Origin: Sphingomonas lycopersici
GTDB taxonomy: Bacteria; Pseudomonadota; Alphaproteobacteria; Sphingomonadales; Sphingomonadaceae
DNA: 58,463 nt
Reading direction: 5' to 3'
Assembly: GCF_026130605.1 (NCBI RefSeq)
Contig: NZ_JANFAU010000018.1
Span: forward strand, 1 to 58,463
Part shown: one piece after another, positions 8,495 to 16,633 of the stretch
Layout of the letters: each line of letters starts with the position of its first letter
How positions within the stretch are numbered: position 1 is the first letter of the stretch
Made by a program: the position numbers and the translations under genes
Notes under the pieces: generated by a model
What the model was told of the DNA's origin: nothing
Seen by the model: only the letters and a program-made list of their open reading frames with translations
Databases searched by the model: none

Positions 8495-8568
8495 TGGAGC
8501 GGGTGAAGGGAATCGAACCCTCGTCGTAAGCTTGGGAAGCTTCTGCTCTACCATTGAGCTACACCCGC
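8495..8568 (-). tRNA. tRNA-Gly (anticodon CCC)
   Basis: On the minus strand the sequence reads acceptor GCGGGTG, D stem GCTC/GAGC, anticodon stem-loop GAAGC-TTCCCAA-GCTT, T stem-loop GAGGG-TTCGATT-CCCTT, acceptor CACCCGC, discriminator T and an encoded CCA (8495-8497). The loop TTCCCAA places CCC at positions 34-36. It closely resembles the Escherichia coli glyU-type tRNA. Confidence 0.97.
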
Positions 8569-8631
8569 GTTCCGAGCGGCCGCCTGCCACAGGGCGGGCG
8601 GCTCGGTCAACAGCGCACATGCATTTCGTCG

Positions 8632-11277
8632 TTAAAACATCTTGCGCAGCGACAGGCTGATCGTTCGCCCATAAGGGTCGAGATACCCCGGCTGATAGGC
8701 GAGCGGCGTCGCGCCGGTAGCATCGGTGACGCGTTGGCGGCTGTTGAAGATATTGTCGAGCGCCAGCGTCAGCCGCAGCCCGCGCGCCCAGCTTTCGTGG
8801 GGCAGCCGCTGCGCGATATTGGCGAACAGCCGGAGGTTGAAGGTCGCCAGCGACGAGAAATGCAGGTCGCCCACCGCTGGTGTGGCCGAGGTGCGGGTCG
8901 TCGCCGCGGCGCGCCAATTGCCGGTCAGCCGCAGCCCGATGCCGTTGTCGGTCACCCCAGCGTTGAACTGCACCTGATGCCGCGGCTGGGTGATCGCGCC
9001 GATCGTGTCGCCGGCGAGCAGGTCGAGCGGCTGGGTGCCGTCGCGCAGCAACAAGGTGTCGCGGATCGACCAGGTGTGCCAGATCGACAGCTGCAGCCGC
9101 GCCTCGTTGCCGCCGGCGTTGCGGCCGAAGCCGCCGCCGCGCCGGCCGCCGCCGAAGCCGCCGCCTCCGAAGCCACCGCCGCGGCCGAAGCCGCCGCCGT
9201 CACCCGGCGGGCCGCCCGCGCCGCCCGGGGGCGGTAGCGGCATCATGCCGTCGGCGGGGGGAGGGGGCGGGCCGTTGTCGATGTCCGGTGCCGGCCGCTG
9301 GCCGGTGACCGTAACGTCACCCGGCGGCGGGGGCGGAGGCATCGTGCCGTCGCTTTCGGACCGGACGACGCGATCGCCGCCTTCGTTGCCGCCACCCGCG
9401 CCGCGTCCTTCGCCGCGCCCCTCGCCGCGGTTGCGCCACGGATAGCCGCCGGGCGGCATCGGCGGGCGGGTCGCTGCGCGCAGCACCTTCGAAAAGACGA
9501 TGCCCCAGCGGAACTGCTCGCGATCCTCGCGCGCGAAGTTGATTGGGCGCGCGTCGACGCTTTCCAGCATGCCGTCGGGATCGCGCACGAAGCGGTCGGG
9601 GAAGGCGTTCTGCGCGAACAGGCTGGCGCCGGTCAGGCTGCCGATCGGGTTGTTGACCCGGCTGCTGAGATAATTGGCGTTGATCGTCAGATCGAGCTTC
9701 GATGCCGGCTTGAGCGAGAAGCCGAGCTTGAACACATGCCGGTCGTCCGCCTTCAGATCGGGGTTGCCCCCGGTGATCTGGGTCACCTGCACCGTCTGCC
9801 CGGTGACATAATCGAAGATGCGGACATTGGGCACGGTGAGCAGCGGCCCGCGCAATTGCGTCAGCGTCGGCGCGACGCGATCCTCGTTGACCGAGGCGAT
9901 CAGCGTGATCCCGGTGCGCGGGGTCCAGTTGAGGCCATAGCCGAATGTCGCCAGCGTGCCGTAATCGGAAAGCTGGTTGACCGCGCCGTTGACATTGGCG
10001 GTCAAGGTGCCGAGCGCGCCGAGGAAGCCGGCCTTCTTGCTCGCGATCGGGATGTCGAAGCTGAGCTGGGCATTGCCGGTCGAGCGCGCGATCGCGGTCG
10101 ACAGGGTCGCGCCGCCGAGACGATCGGTGGTCGAGCTCAACTGGCTCGCGTTGCCGCCGATGCTGATAGAGGTGCGCAATTTGCCCGCCGGCAGCGAGAA
10201 TAGCGGCCCGCTGGCGAGCAGCGAGGCGCCGGCGGTATTGGTGATCGCGATCGCATGCTGCCCGCGCACCCCGGCGGTCTGGAAGCGATCGTTGTCGCTG
10301 CGCGTGTCGCTATGATCATAGGTGCCGGTGAAGGAGAGCTTCCAGGTCGGCGAGAGATCGGCGTTGAGCGTCACCCCGGCATGGCCGGTGAAGGTGTCGC
10401 TATCCTGCCGCAGCGCGACGATCGCGTCGGGATCGTCGGAGACGGGGGCGCCGCCGATCAGCCCGCGGCTCGTCTGATAGCCCGCGGTGCCGTTGAGCGA
10501 GGCGGTGATCTTCGGCGAGATCTGATAGGCATAGGTCCCGTTGACCGAATAATTGCGGGTCGACGGGCTCAGCGTGCGATAGGCGGGGTCGCCCGCATCG
10601 GGATTGCGCGAGGTCGCGTCGGCGGGGTCGCGGACGATGCCGCGCTGATCCTCGAGCAGCGCCGCGCTCGCCTTGGCACGCGCGGTAATGTTGAGGCGCT
10701 GGGCGTTGTGGATGCGGGTGTAGCCGATAACGCCGTTGGCATTGCCCCCGCCGCCCTCGGTCGCCGCACCGCCGCCGGCCTCCACGGTGCGCGCGAGGAA
10801 GCGCCGGCGCAGGATGATGTTCACCACCTTTTGCGACGCGCTATAGCCGTATTTGAGCGCGACCTCCTCGGGGAGAATATCGACGCGCAGGATCGCCTCG
10901 GTCGGCAGGTCGCCAACCTCGTTGATCCCCGAAATGCGCTTGCCGTTGACCAGCACCACCGGGCCGCTGTTGTCGCGGCCCTGGATGCTGGTGGTCTGAT
11001 CGGCGATCTCCGCCAGCAGATCGCTGACCGAGCTGACGCCATAGGCCTGGATCTGCGCCGGGGTCAGGCGGTTTTCGGGGGGGATGTCGCCGACCACCGA
11101 ACCCGGCAGCGCCTGGCCGGTGACGACGATATCCTCGGGCTCCGCCGCCTCGGCCGGCGGGGCGGTCTTCGCCGGCGCGGCCGCCTCCTGCGCGGCGGCG
11201 GGCAGGGCGAGCCCCCCGAGCACCAGCGCGAGCGAGGATTGGAGCATCAGCCGCGATCGAAGTGTGTGAATCGACAT
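8632..11277 (-). CDS. TonB-dependent receptor with Pro/Gly-rich insertion
   Basis: 881 residues, outer membrane. A signal peptide (about 1-30, ending PAAAQ) is followed by a TonB box (DIVVTGQ, 49-55) and the plug with GRDNSGPVVLVNGKRISGIN and ILPEEVALKYGYSASQKVVN. The barrel ends SLSLRKMF. Unusual for the family, about residues 625-720 form a low-complexity segment: basic Gly/Glu repeats, runs of Pro, and then a Gly/Arg-rich stretch (about 684-720), probably an external loop or a disordered insertion. Within it, VTVTGQR (655-661) repeats the TonB-box pattern. The gene follows an EF-hand lipoprotein gene by 49 bases on the same strand, so they are probably co-transcribed. The substrate is unknown. 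Confidence 0.93.
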   Translation of the reverse strand: MSIHTLRSRLMLQSSLALVLGGLALPAAAQEAAAPAKTAPPAEAAEPEDIVVTGQALPGSVVGDIPPENRLTPAQIQAYGVSSVSDLLAEIADQTTSIQGRDNSGPVVLVNGKRISGINEVGDLPTEAILRVDILPEEVALKYGYSASQKVVNIILRRRFLARTVEAGGGAATEGGGGNANGVIGYTRIHNAQRLNITARAKASAALLEDQRGIVRDPADATSRNPDAGDPAYRTLSPSTRNYSVNGTYAYQISPKITASLNGTAGYQTSRGLIGGAPVSDDPDAIVALRQDSDTFTGHAGVTLNADLSPTWKLSFTGTYDHSDTRSDNDRFQTAGVRGQHAIAITNTAGASLLASGPLFSLPAGKLRTSISIGGNASQLSSTTDRLGGATLSTAIARSTGNAQLSFDIPIASKKAGFLGALGTLTANVNGAVNQLSDYGTLATFGYGLNWTPRTGITLIASVNEDRVAPTLTQLRGPLLTVPNVRIFDYVTGQTVQVTQITGGNPDLKADDRHVFKLGFSLKPASKLDLTINANYLSSRVNNPIGSLTGASLFAQNAFPDRFVRDPDGMLESVDARPINFAREDREQFRWGIVFSKVLRAATRPPMPPGGYPWRNRGEGRGEGRGAGGGNEGGDRVVRSESDGTMPPPPPPGDVTVTGQRPAPDIDNGPPPPPADGMMPLPPPGGAGGPPGDGGGFGRGGGFGGGGFGGGRRGGGFGRNAGGNEARLQLSIWHTWSIRDTLLLRDGTQPLDLLAGDTIGAITQPRHQVQFNAGVTDNGIGLRLTGNWRAAATTRTSATPAVGDLHFSSLATFNLRLFANIAQRLPHESWARGLRLTLALDNIFNSRQRVTDATGATPLAYQPGYLDPYGRTISLSLRKMF

Positions 11278-11326
11278 GGTTCCCGGAAAATGTCGTGGTG
11301 GAGATGAACTGAAGATGGTCGGTGCG

Positions 11327-12142
11327 TTAATGCGCCGGTTGCGGGGCGCGATCGTCGTCCTCGACGTCCGGCGGCACCGGCCGGCGGAACGGATGGTCGC
11401 CCGGCGGACGGCCCCTGTCGCCGCCGATGCCTCCGCGCGCGCGGGTATCGACGGCGGGCAATTCGCCCGGGGTGATGACGCCGTCGCCGTTGCGATCGAG
11501 CAGCATGAAGCGCTGATCGGCGGCGGCGAGGAATTCGCTGGTATCGACCCCGCGGTTCAGATTGGTGTCTGCGGCGGTCACCGGCTCGGGCAGCCCGATA
11601 TAGCTCCAGCGCGCCGCGCCCTGCGCCTGCGGATAGGCGGGGCGACCGGCGGGTTCCGATCCGCCGCCTCCGCCCGGGCCACCGCCGCCGAAACCGCCGC
11701 CGCCGCCGCGGCGCCCACCGCCGCCGCCACGACCACCGCCCCGGCCGCCGCCATGCCCGCTCGACGATGCAGCAGGCCGCCCGCCGCCTGCGTCGCGGAC
11801 GCGGATCTCGGGCGCGATGCGGTTCTCGTAAATGTCGATCTCGTCGGGATCGATCTCGCCGTCGTTGTTGCGATCGAGGACATGGAAGAAGCGCAGCGCA
11901 TCGGCGCGGAATTCGGCGCGGTCGAGCCGCCCGTCGTGGTTGGTGTCGGCACCGGCGAACCACGCCTTGTCGGGATGCTCGACCCGGAACGGCTCGCCCA
12001 TCGGGCTGAAGAACAGATAATGCGGCTGATCGTCGCCGCCTTCCGCGTGATGCGCTTGCCAACCGTGCTGGCGCGGCGGCGGGCGATCGGTGGCGCAGGC
12101 CGCGAGCAGCATCGTCACGGAGAGGAGCGAAAAGCGACGCAC
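11327..12142 (-). CDS. EF-hand lipoprotein with Gly-rich linker
   Basis: 271 residues from GTG 12142. The N-terminus is a lipoprotein signal with lipobox LLAAC (Cys16). Four calcium-loop-like EF-hands are visible in two pairs: DTNHDGRLDRAE (66-77) and DRNNDGEIDPDE (90-101), then DTNLNRGVDTSE (192-203, lacking the usual acidic residue 3-5 pattern) and DRNGDGVITPGE (216-227). A nearly pure Gly/Arg segment (128-161) separates the pairs. GTG 12142 has GGGAA 5 bases upstream; ATG 12175 is an alternative without a clear site. It is the first gene before a TonB receptor that also carries a Gly/Arg-rich segment, so a calcium-responsive partner on the envelope is plausible but unproven. Confidence 0.87.
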   Translation of the reverse strand: MRRFSLLSVTMLLAACATDRPPPRQHGWQAHHAEGGDDQPHYLFFSPMGEPFRVEHPDKAWFAGADTNHDGRLDRAEFRADALRFFHVLDRNNDGEIDPDEIDIYENRIAPEIRVRDAGGGRPAASSSGHGGGRGGGRGGGGGRRGGGGGFGGGGPGGGGGSEPAGRPAYPQAQGAARWSYIGLPEPVTAADTNLNRGVDTSEFLAAADQRFMLLDRNGDGVITPGELPAVDTRARGGIGGDRGRPPGDHPFRRPVPPDVEDDDRAPQPAH

Positions 12143-12313
12143 ATGAGTTCCCGATGAAATTTGCGCGCACCTCATGGCCGACGATCGTCTCGAAGATATT
12201 ACAGCATTGAGATGATTGTCGGCGCGCCGAAATGTGTGGTCTTGAGCCGGGGGCGAACTGGAGGCAAAGGCAGGGGCAAGAGGTTCCAGCCGTAAAGCCC
12301 GAGGCACAAAGGA

Positions 12314-12332
12314 CCCCGGCTCAAGGCCGGGG
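12314..12332. repeat. Palindromic intergenic repeat (CCCCGGC type)
   Basis: CCCCGGC-TCAAG-GCCGGGG is a perfect 7-bp stem 56 bases before the pyrD start. The same pattern, with CTTCG or TCAAG centres, recurs in other gaps of this window (25773, 32848, 42688, 57174). Confidence 0.7.
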
Positions 12333-12387
12333 TGACGGTGTATATGCGGCGACGCGACCGAACGTCGACCGAATCTGGGGAACGCCC

Positions 12388-13422
12388 TTGCCGACCGCTT
12401 ACGACCTGATCCGCCCCGCTATCTTCTGCCTCGATCCGGAGCGCGCGCACCGCCTGTCGGTGGCGGCGCTCAAGGCGATGCCGCGCCGGGCCGCACCGAA
12501 GGCGGATGCGGCGCTCGCGATCACGGTGGCGGGGCTCGATTTCCCCAATCCGCTCGGGATCGCCGCGGGGTTCGACAAGGATGCCGAGGTGCCCGATGCG
12601 CTGCTCGCGCTCGGCTTCGGCTTTGCCGAGGTGGGGACGATCACTCCGCTGCCGCAGCCTGGCAACCCGCGCCCGCGGCTGTTCCGCCTGGCCGAGGATC
12701 GCGCGGTGATCAACCGCTTCGGCTTCAACAGCCAGGGCGGCGAAGCGGCGGCGCGACGGCTCGCTGCGCGCGCCGGGCGGGGCGGCATCGTCGGGGTCAA
12801 TATCGGCGCAAACAAGGAGGCGGTCGATCGCATTGCCGATTATGTCACGATGGCGCGGCTGATGGCGCCGCACGCCAGCTATCTGACGCTCAATATCTCC
12901 AGCCCCAATACCCCGGGGCTGCGCGCGTTGCAGGACGTGGGGGCGCTCCACGAATTGCTCGATCGCGTCGGCGCGGCGGTGGCAGGCGCGGTGCCGGTGT
13001 TCCTCAAGGTCGCGCCCGATCTCCAGCCCGAGGACGTCGACGCGATCGCGCGCGCCGCGATCGACCGGCGGCTGGGCGCGCTGATGGTCAGCAACACCAC
13101 GATCGGCCGCCCGCCGCTGCGCTCGGCGCACGCCGCGGAGACCGGCGGACTCTCCGGCGAGCCGCTGCGCGCGCTGGCGCTCACCCGGCTGCGCGATTTC
13201 CGCAAGGCGACTGGCGGGGAAATCCCGCTGGTCGGGATCGGCGGGATCGCCAGCGCCGACCACGCTTGGGACAGCATCCGCGCCGGTGCGAGTCTGGTCC
13301 AGCTTTACAGTGCAATGGTTTATGAAGGGCCGGGGATCGCGCGACGCATCGTGCGCGGGCTCGAGGAGAAGGTGCGCGCCGCGGGATTAGGGTCGATCGC
13401 CGAGGCAGTGGGGAGCGAATAA
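12388..13422 (+). CDS. pyrD: Dihydroorotate dehydrogenase (quinone), class 2
   Basis: Fourth step of pyrimidine synthesis: oxidises dihydroorotate to orotate at the inner membrane, reducing quinone with FMN. 344 residues from TTG 12388, the normal class 2 length. The N-terminal amphipathic segment (YDLIRPAIFCLDPERAHRLS) is the membrane-binding extension. Further motifs are the FMN site PLGIAAGFDKDAE, the class 2 catalytic-Ser region NISSPNTPGLRALQ, the Lys in VFLKVAPDL, and GIGGIASADHAWD. TTG was chosen because GGGGAA lies upstream at the right distance and the conserved protein starts there; no ATG fits, and the upstream in-frame ATG at 12232 would translate the intergenic repeat. Confidence 0.97.
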   Translation: MPTAYDLIRPAIFCLDPERAHRLSVAALKAMPRRAAPKADAALAITVAGLDFPNPLGIAAGFDKDAEVPDALLALGFGFAEVGTITPLPQPGNPRPRLFRLAEDRAVINRFGFNSQGGEAAARRLAARAGRGGIVGVNIGANKEAVDRIADYVTMARLMAPHASYLTLNISSPNTPGLRALQDVGALHELLDRVGAAVAGAVPVFLKVAPDLQPEDVDAIARAAIDRRLGALMVSNTTIGRPPLRSAHAAETGGLSGEPLRALALTRLRDFRKATGGEIPLVGIGGIASADHAWDSIRAGASLVQLYSAMVYEGPGIARRIVRGLEEKVRAAGLGSIAEAVGSE

Positions 13423-13434
13423 GGAGACGAGCGG

Positions 13435-14151
13435 ATGAGGAACAGGATCATCGCGGCGGGGCTGGGGATTGCGATCGCGACGAGCGCGTCGGCGCAGTCG
13501 AGCGTCAAGACCGCCGATTACAGCTTTACCTATAGCTACCCCGCCGAGGCGGCGGCGATCCCGTCGCTGCGCGCGTGGCTGGAGGCGGACCGCGCCAAGC
13601 AGCGTACGGCGTTGGCGCGCGACGCCGCCGAGGCACGGCAGGAGGCGCGCAAGGGCAGTTTCCCGTTCCGCGCCTATGAGCTGCAGAAGACATGGAAGCT
13701 GGTGACCAACACGCCGCGCTTCCTGAGCCTGTCGGGCAATGTCTACAGCTATACCGGCGGCGCGCACGGCAATCCGGGATCGTTCGGGCTGGTGTGGGAC
13801 AAGGCCGCCAAGCGCCGGGTGGAGCCCAAGGCGGTGTTCGTTTCCGACGCCGCACTGCAGGCGGCAGTCGGGCAGGCGTTCTGCGACCGGCTCAACGCGA
13901 TCCGTACCCAGCGCCGCGGCGAAGCGCCGGGGCATGACGGGCCGTTCGATGCCTGCCCCAAGATCGGCGAACTGACCGTGCTGCTCGGCTCGTCGAACCG
14001 CAACCGGATCAACCGCGTCGGGCTGATCGCCGATCCTTATGTCGCCGGGCCTTATGCCGAGGGCGAATATGAGGTGACGCTGCCGGTCACCGCTGCGGTG
14101 CTCCGCGCGGTGAAGCCCGCTTATCGCACCGCGTTCGACGTCGCGCGCTGA
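13435..14151 (+). CDS. Periplasmic DUF4163/DUF3298 (RsiV/PdaC-like) protein
   Basis: 238 residues with a signal peptide (1-21, ending TSASAQ). The centre has SGNVYSYTGGAHGNPG, the hallmark of the DUF4163-DUF3298 pair known from RsiV and the N-terminal part of PdaC. The C-terminal VAGPYAEGEYEVTLP closes the DUF3298 fold. No deacetylase or anti-sigma domain is attached, so it is only the extracytoplasmic module. In RsiV this module binds lysozyme, but the same role here would be a guess. AGGAG lies upstream of the ATG, and the next gene starts 3 bases after the stop, so the two are probably co-transcribed, perhaps with pyrD. Confidence 0.85.
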   Translation: MRNRIIAAGLGIAIATSASAQSSVKTADYSFTYSYPAEAAAIPSLRAWLEADRAKQRTALARDAAEARQEARKGSFPFRAYELQKTWKLVTNTPRFLSLSGNVYSYTGGAHGNPGSFGLVWDKAAKRRVEPKAVFVSDAALQAAVGQAFCDRLNAIRTQRRGEAPGHDGPFDACPKIGELTVLLGSSNRNRINRVGLIADPYVAGPYAEGEYEVTLPVTAAVLRAVKPAYRTAFDVAR

Positions 14152-14153
14152 CG

Positions 14154-15548
14154 ATGACGCAGCGGGCGACCCGGCGGCAGTGGCTGTTCGCCTTCGTGCC
14201 GCTGGTCGTCGCGTGCGCCGCGTCGCTGGCCTATTGGCCCGGCCTCGTCACCTGGGATTCGATCCGGCAATATGATCAGGCGCTGAGCGGCGATTTCGAC
14301 GACTGGCACCCGCCGGCGATGGAATGGATCTGGCGGCAGTTGCTCCCGCTCGCGGACAGCCCGGCGCCGATGTTGATCCTCCAGCTGTTGCTCTACGCCA
14401 CCGGGTTCAAATTGCTGATCCTCACCGCCTTGCGCGCGCGGCGCAGCGGGCGGGCGGTGGCGATCGGGTGCGTCGCGCTCCTGCCGCTGGCGATCGCGCT
14501 GATGGCGACGATCATCAAAGACAGTCTGATGACCGGCGCGTTGCTCGCGGCGGTCGGGCTATGCGCCTTCGCGGACCGGTCCGCGCGCGGGAAGGGAGCG
14601 CTGCGTGCGGCCGCGCTGGCGTTGCTGGTGTTCGCCTCGATGCTGCGGTTCAACGCGGTCTTCGCCACCCTGCCGCTCGCTTTGTGGACCTTGCCCGAAA
14701 GCTGGCGCGCGCAGCCGAAACGGATGATCGTGGCGGGGGTCGCCGCGCTGGCGCTGCTCGCCGCGGCGATGCCGGTCGCCAACCGCCTGCTTGCCGCCAA
14801 GCCGAGCGGGGTCGAGCTGTCGCTGATCATCTTCGATCTCGGCGGGATCACTTATCACGCCGGGGAGAACCGCTTTCCGCCGGTCGGGGTGAGGGATGCG
14901 GTCGCGATCAACCGGCATTGCTACAATCCGGTGAAGTGGGACAGCTACGCCTGGTGGGTCGATCAGCCGTGCCCGATCGACTTCGATCATGTCCGCCGCG
15001 CCTTTGCCGCGGGGCATATCGAGCCGCATCTGTTCTGGCTGCGCGCGATCCTCGCGCACCCGATCGCTTATGCCCAGCACCGGCTGGCGCATTGGAACGT
15101 CGAGACGCGCTTCCTGACGCTCGATTCGGTCGACCGCCCGGTGCAGGTCGAGGCGCCGCCCAACGACTGGGGCTTTGCGATCACGCCGAATGTGGTGGTG
15201 CGTGCGGTCGATCGGCTGGCGCGGTGGCAAGGGGAGATGCCGCTCGGCTGGCCGTGTGTGTGGATCGCGGCGATGATCGGGCTGCTCTGGGCGGCGATGC
15301 GCGCGCCGATCGGCTTCCCGACGCAGATGCTGGCGTGGTCGGCGCTGCTCTACGCGCTCGGCTATGCCCCGCTCGGGGTGGCGGCGGAGCTGCGTTACTA
15401 TCTGTGGACGATGATCGGCGGGGCGCTCGCGCTGGTGCTCGCGGTGAGCGGCTGGCGGGCGGCCGGCGCGCGGGTGCCGCTGGGGCGACTGGCGGTGCCG
15501 CCGGTGGCGATCGCGGTGATCGCGATCGGGTGGCGGCTGAGCCACTGA
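14154..15548 (+). CDS. Polytopic membrane protein, possible GT-C-type
   Basis: 464 residues with about 10-11 hydrophobic segments spread over the length. Near the N-terminus, the first loop has WPGLVTWDSIRQYDQALSG and DDWHPPAMEWIW, acidic and aromatic motifs in the position where GT-C glycosyltransferases and related DUF6020-like proteins carry catalytic or ligand residues. I do not recognise a named enzyme. It follows the DUF4163 protein by 2 bases, which points to an envelope role. Nothing suggests horizontal transfer; codon use is like its neighbours. Confidence 0.75.
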   Translation: MTQRATRRQWLFAFVPLVVACAASLAYWPGLVTWDSIRQYDQALSGDFDDWHPPAMEWIWRQLLPLADSPAPMLILQLLLYATGFKLLILTALRARRSGRAVAIGCVALLPLAIALMATIIKDSLMTGALLAAVGLCAFADRSARGKGALRAAALALLVFASMLRFNAVFATLPLALWTLPESWRAQPKRMIVAGVAALALLAAAMPVANRLLAAKPSGVELSLIIFDLGGITYHAGENRFPPVGVRDAVAINRHCYNPVKWDSYAWWVDQPCPIDFDHVRRAFAAGHIEPHLFWLRAILAHPIAYAQHRLAHWNVETRFLTLDSVDRPVQVEAPPNDWGFAITPNVVVRAVDRLARWQGEMPLGWPCVWIAAMIGLLWAAMRAPIGFPTQMLAWSALLYALGYAPLGVAAELRYYLWTMIGGALALVLAVSGWRAAGARVPLGRLAVPPVAIAVIAIGWRLSH

Positions 15549-15575
15549 GGAGGAGTGCCCAAGATGCGGAGGGGC

Positions 15576-15668
15576 CGACGCGGGAGTGAATCCCGCGTCG
15601 TCGGACGGGTTCGCTGCGCGACCCGCCGGCCGGCCTTGGCGGTCTCGCGCATAGCAAGGCTATGCGCG
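15576..15668. repeat. Cluster of palindromes between a membrane protein gene and nusG
   Basis: Three hairpins lie in 93 bases: CGACGCGGGA (15576-15585) with TCCCGCGTCG (15591-15600), 10 bp perfect; CGGGT with ACCCG (about 15606-15624); and CGCGCATAGC (15646-15655) with GCTATGCGCG (15659-15668), 10 bp perfect with a 3-base loop. The gap is between convergent genes, so they may serve as a bidirectional 3' boundary. No T run is present. Confidence 0.7.
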
Positions 15669-15681
15669 TGCCGCCTGCGGC

Positions 15682-16218
15682 TTACTTGCTGCGCTCGACC
15701 TGCTCGAAATCGAGCTCGACCGGGGTGGCGCGGCCGAAGATCGACACCGACACCTTGACCTTCGACTTGTCGAAATCGAGCTCCTCGACCGTGCCGTTGA
15801 AGCTCGCGAACGGGCCGTCGAGCACCTTGACCGAATCGCCGATCTCGTAATCGACCTTCACCTGATGCTTCGGCGCGGCGGCGGCTTCCTCCTTCGAGTT
15901 GAGCATCCGCGCGGCTTCGGCGTCGCTGATCGCCTGCGGCTTGCCCGACGAGCCGAGGAAGCCGGTGACGCGCGGCGTGTTCTTGACGAGGTGATAGACG
16001 TCGTCGTTCATGCTGAGCTTGGCCAGCACATAGCCGGGCATGAACTTGCGCTCGACCGACACCTTCTTGCCGCGCCGCGCCTCGGTCACCGTCTCGGTCG
16101 GCACCTCGATCTGCTCGACGAGCGCCGAGAGGCCGAGCCGCTCCGCCTCGGTCAAAATGGTATCGCGGACCTTGCCCTCGAAACCGGAATAAGCGTGGAT
16201 GATGTACCAGCGCGCCAT
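15682..16218 (-). CDS. nusG: Transcription termination/antitermination factor NusG
   Basis: Binds RNA polymerase clamp domains, suppresses pausing, and links RNAP to Rho or to the ribosome. 178 residues, normal length. The NGN domain (1-115) starts ARWYIIHAYSGFEGKV and includes ERKFMPGYVLAKLSMNDDVY. The KOW domain (about 125-178) has YEIGDSVKVLDGPFASFNGT and ends ELDFEQVERSK. It lies 20 bases after secE on the same strand, the near-universal bacterial order. Confidence 0.98.
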   Translation of the reverse strand: MARWYIIHAYSGFEGKVRDTILTEAERLGLSALVEQIEVPTETVTEARRGKKVSVERKFMPGYVLAKLSMNDDVYHLVKNTPRVTGFLGSSGKPQAISDAEAARMLNSKEEAAAAPKHQVKVDYEIGDSVKVLDGPFASFNGTVEELDFDKSKVKVSVSIFGRATPVELDFEQVERSK

Positions 16219-16238
16219 TTGCGTGAAACCCTTGTCCG

Positions 16239-16436
16239 TTATTTCGCGAGGGCAAGCAGGCCCTTCACGATCTGATCAAAGACCGTGTCGATGCCGAGGA
16301 AGAACAGCGCCAGAATCGTCGTCATGATCAGAACCATCACGGCGGTCATCACCGTCTGGCGGCGACCCGGCCAGGTGACCTTGCGCGCCTCTGTCTGAAC
16401 CTGACGGATGAATTCGATCGGGGACGTCTTCGCCAC
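16239..16436 (-). CDS. secE: Preprotein translocase subunit SecE
   Basis: Essential clamp of the SecYEG channel. 65 residues from GTG 16436, the size of the short single-span alphaproteobacterial SecE. The cytoplasmic amphipathic helix EFIRQVQTEARKVTWPGRRQ contains the conserved KVTWP. One membrane span (VMTAVMVLIMTTILALFFLG) follows. An upstream in-frame ATG at 16472 would add 12 basic residues not found in the family. Directly upstream of nusG. tRNA-Trp, usually just before secE, is 4.7 kb away here. Confidence 0.96.
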   Translation of the reverse strand: MAKTSPIEFIRQVQTEARKVTWPGRRQTVMTAVMVLIMTTILALFFLGIDTVFDQIVKGLLALAK

Positions 16437-16633
16437 TTTTACGTGCCTTCGCAAACGAGCCGAGCGAGGCATAGGTCCGCCACCGCTTCCCTGTCATCAG
16501 GGAAACGGTGAAGCCCGTCCTCGCTGTCGGATGGGTCGCGGAGATAGCGTCGCCGTCACGGGAAGGCAAGAGGTGGCGGCGGGCGGGACAGAGCGCTTGC
16601 TTCGCGCGACGCTAGCCCGCATCGTCGCGGCCG

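Noticed and set aside
8135..8568. Possible integration site at tRNA-Gly
   Set aside because: No integrase gene and no direct repeat of the tRNA 3' end was seen nearby.
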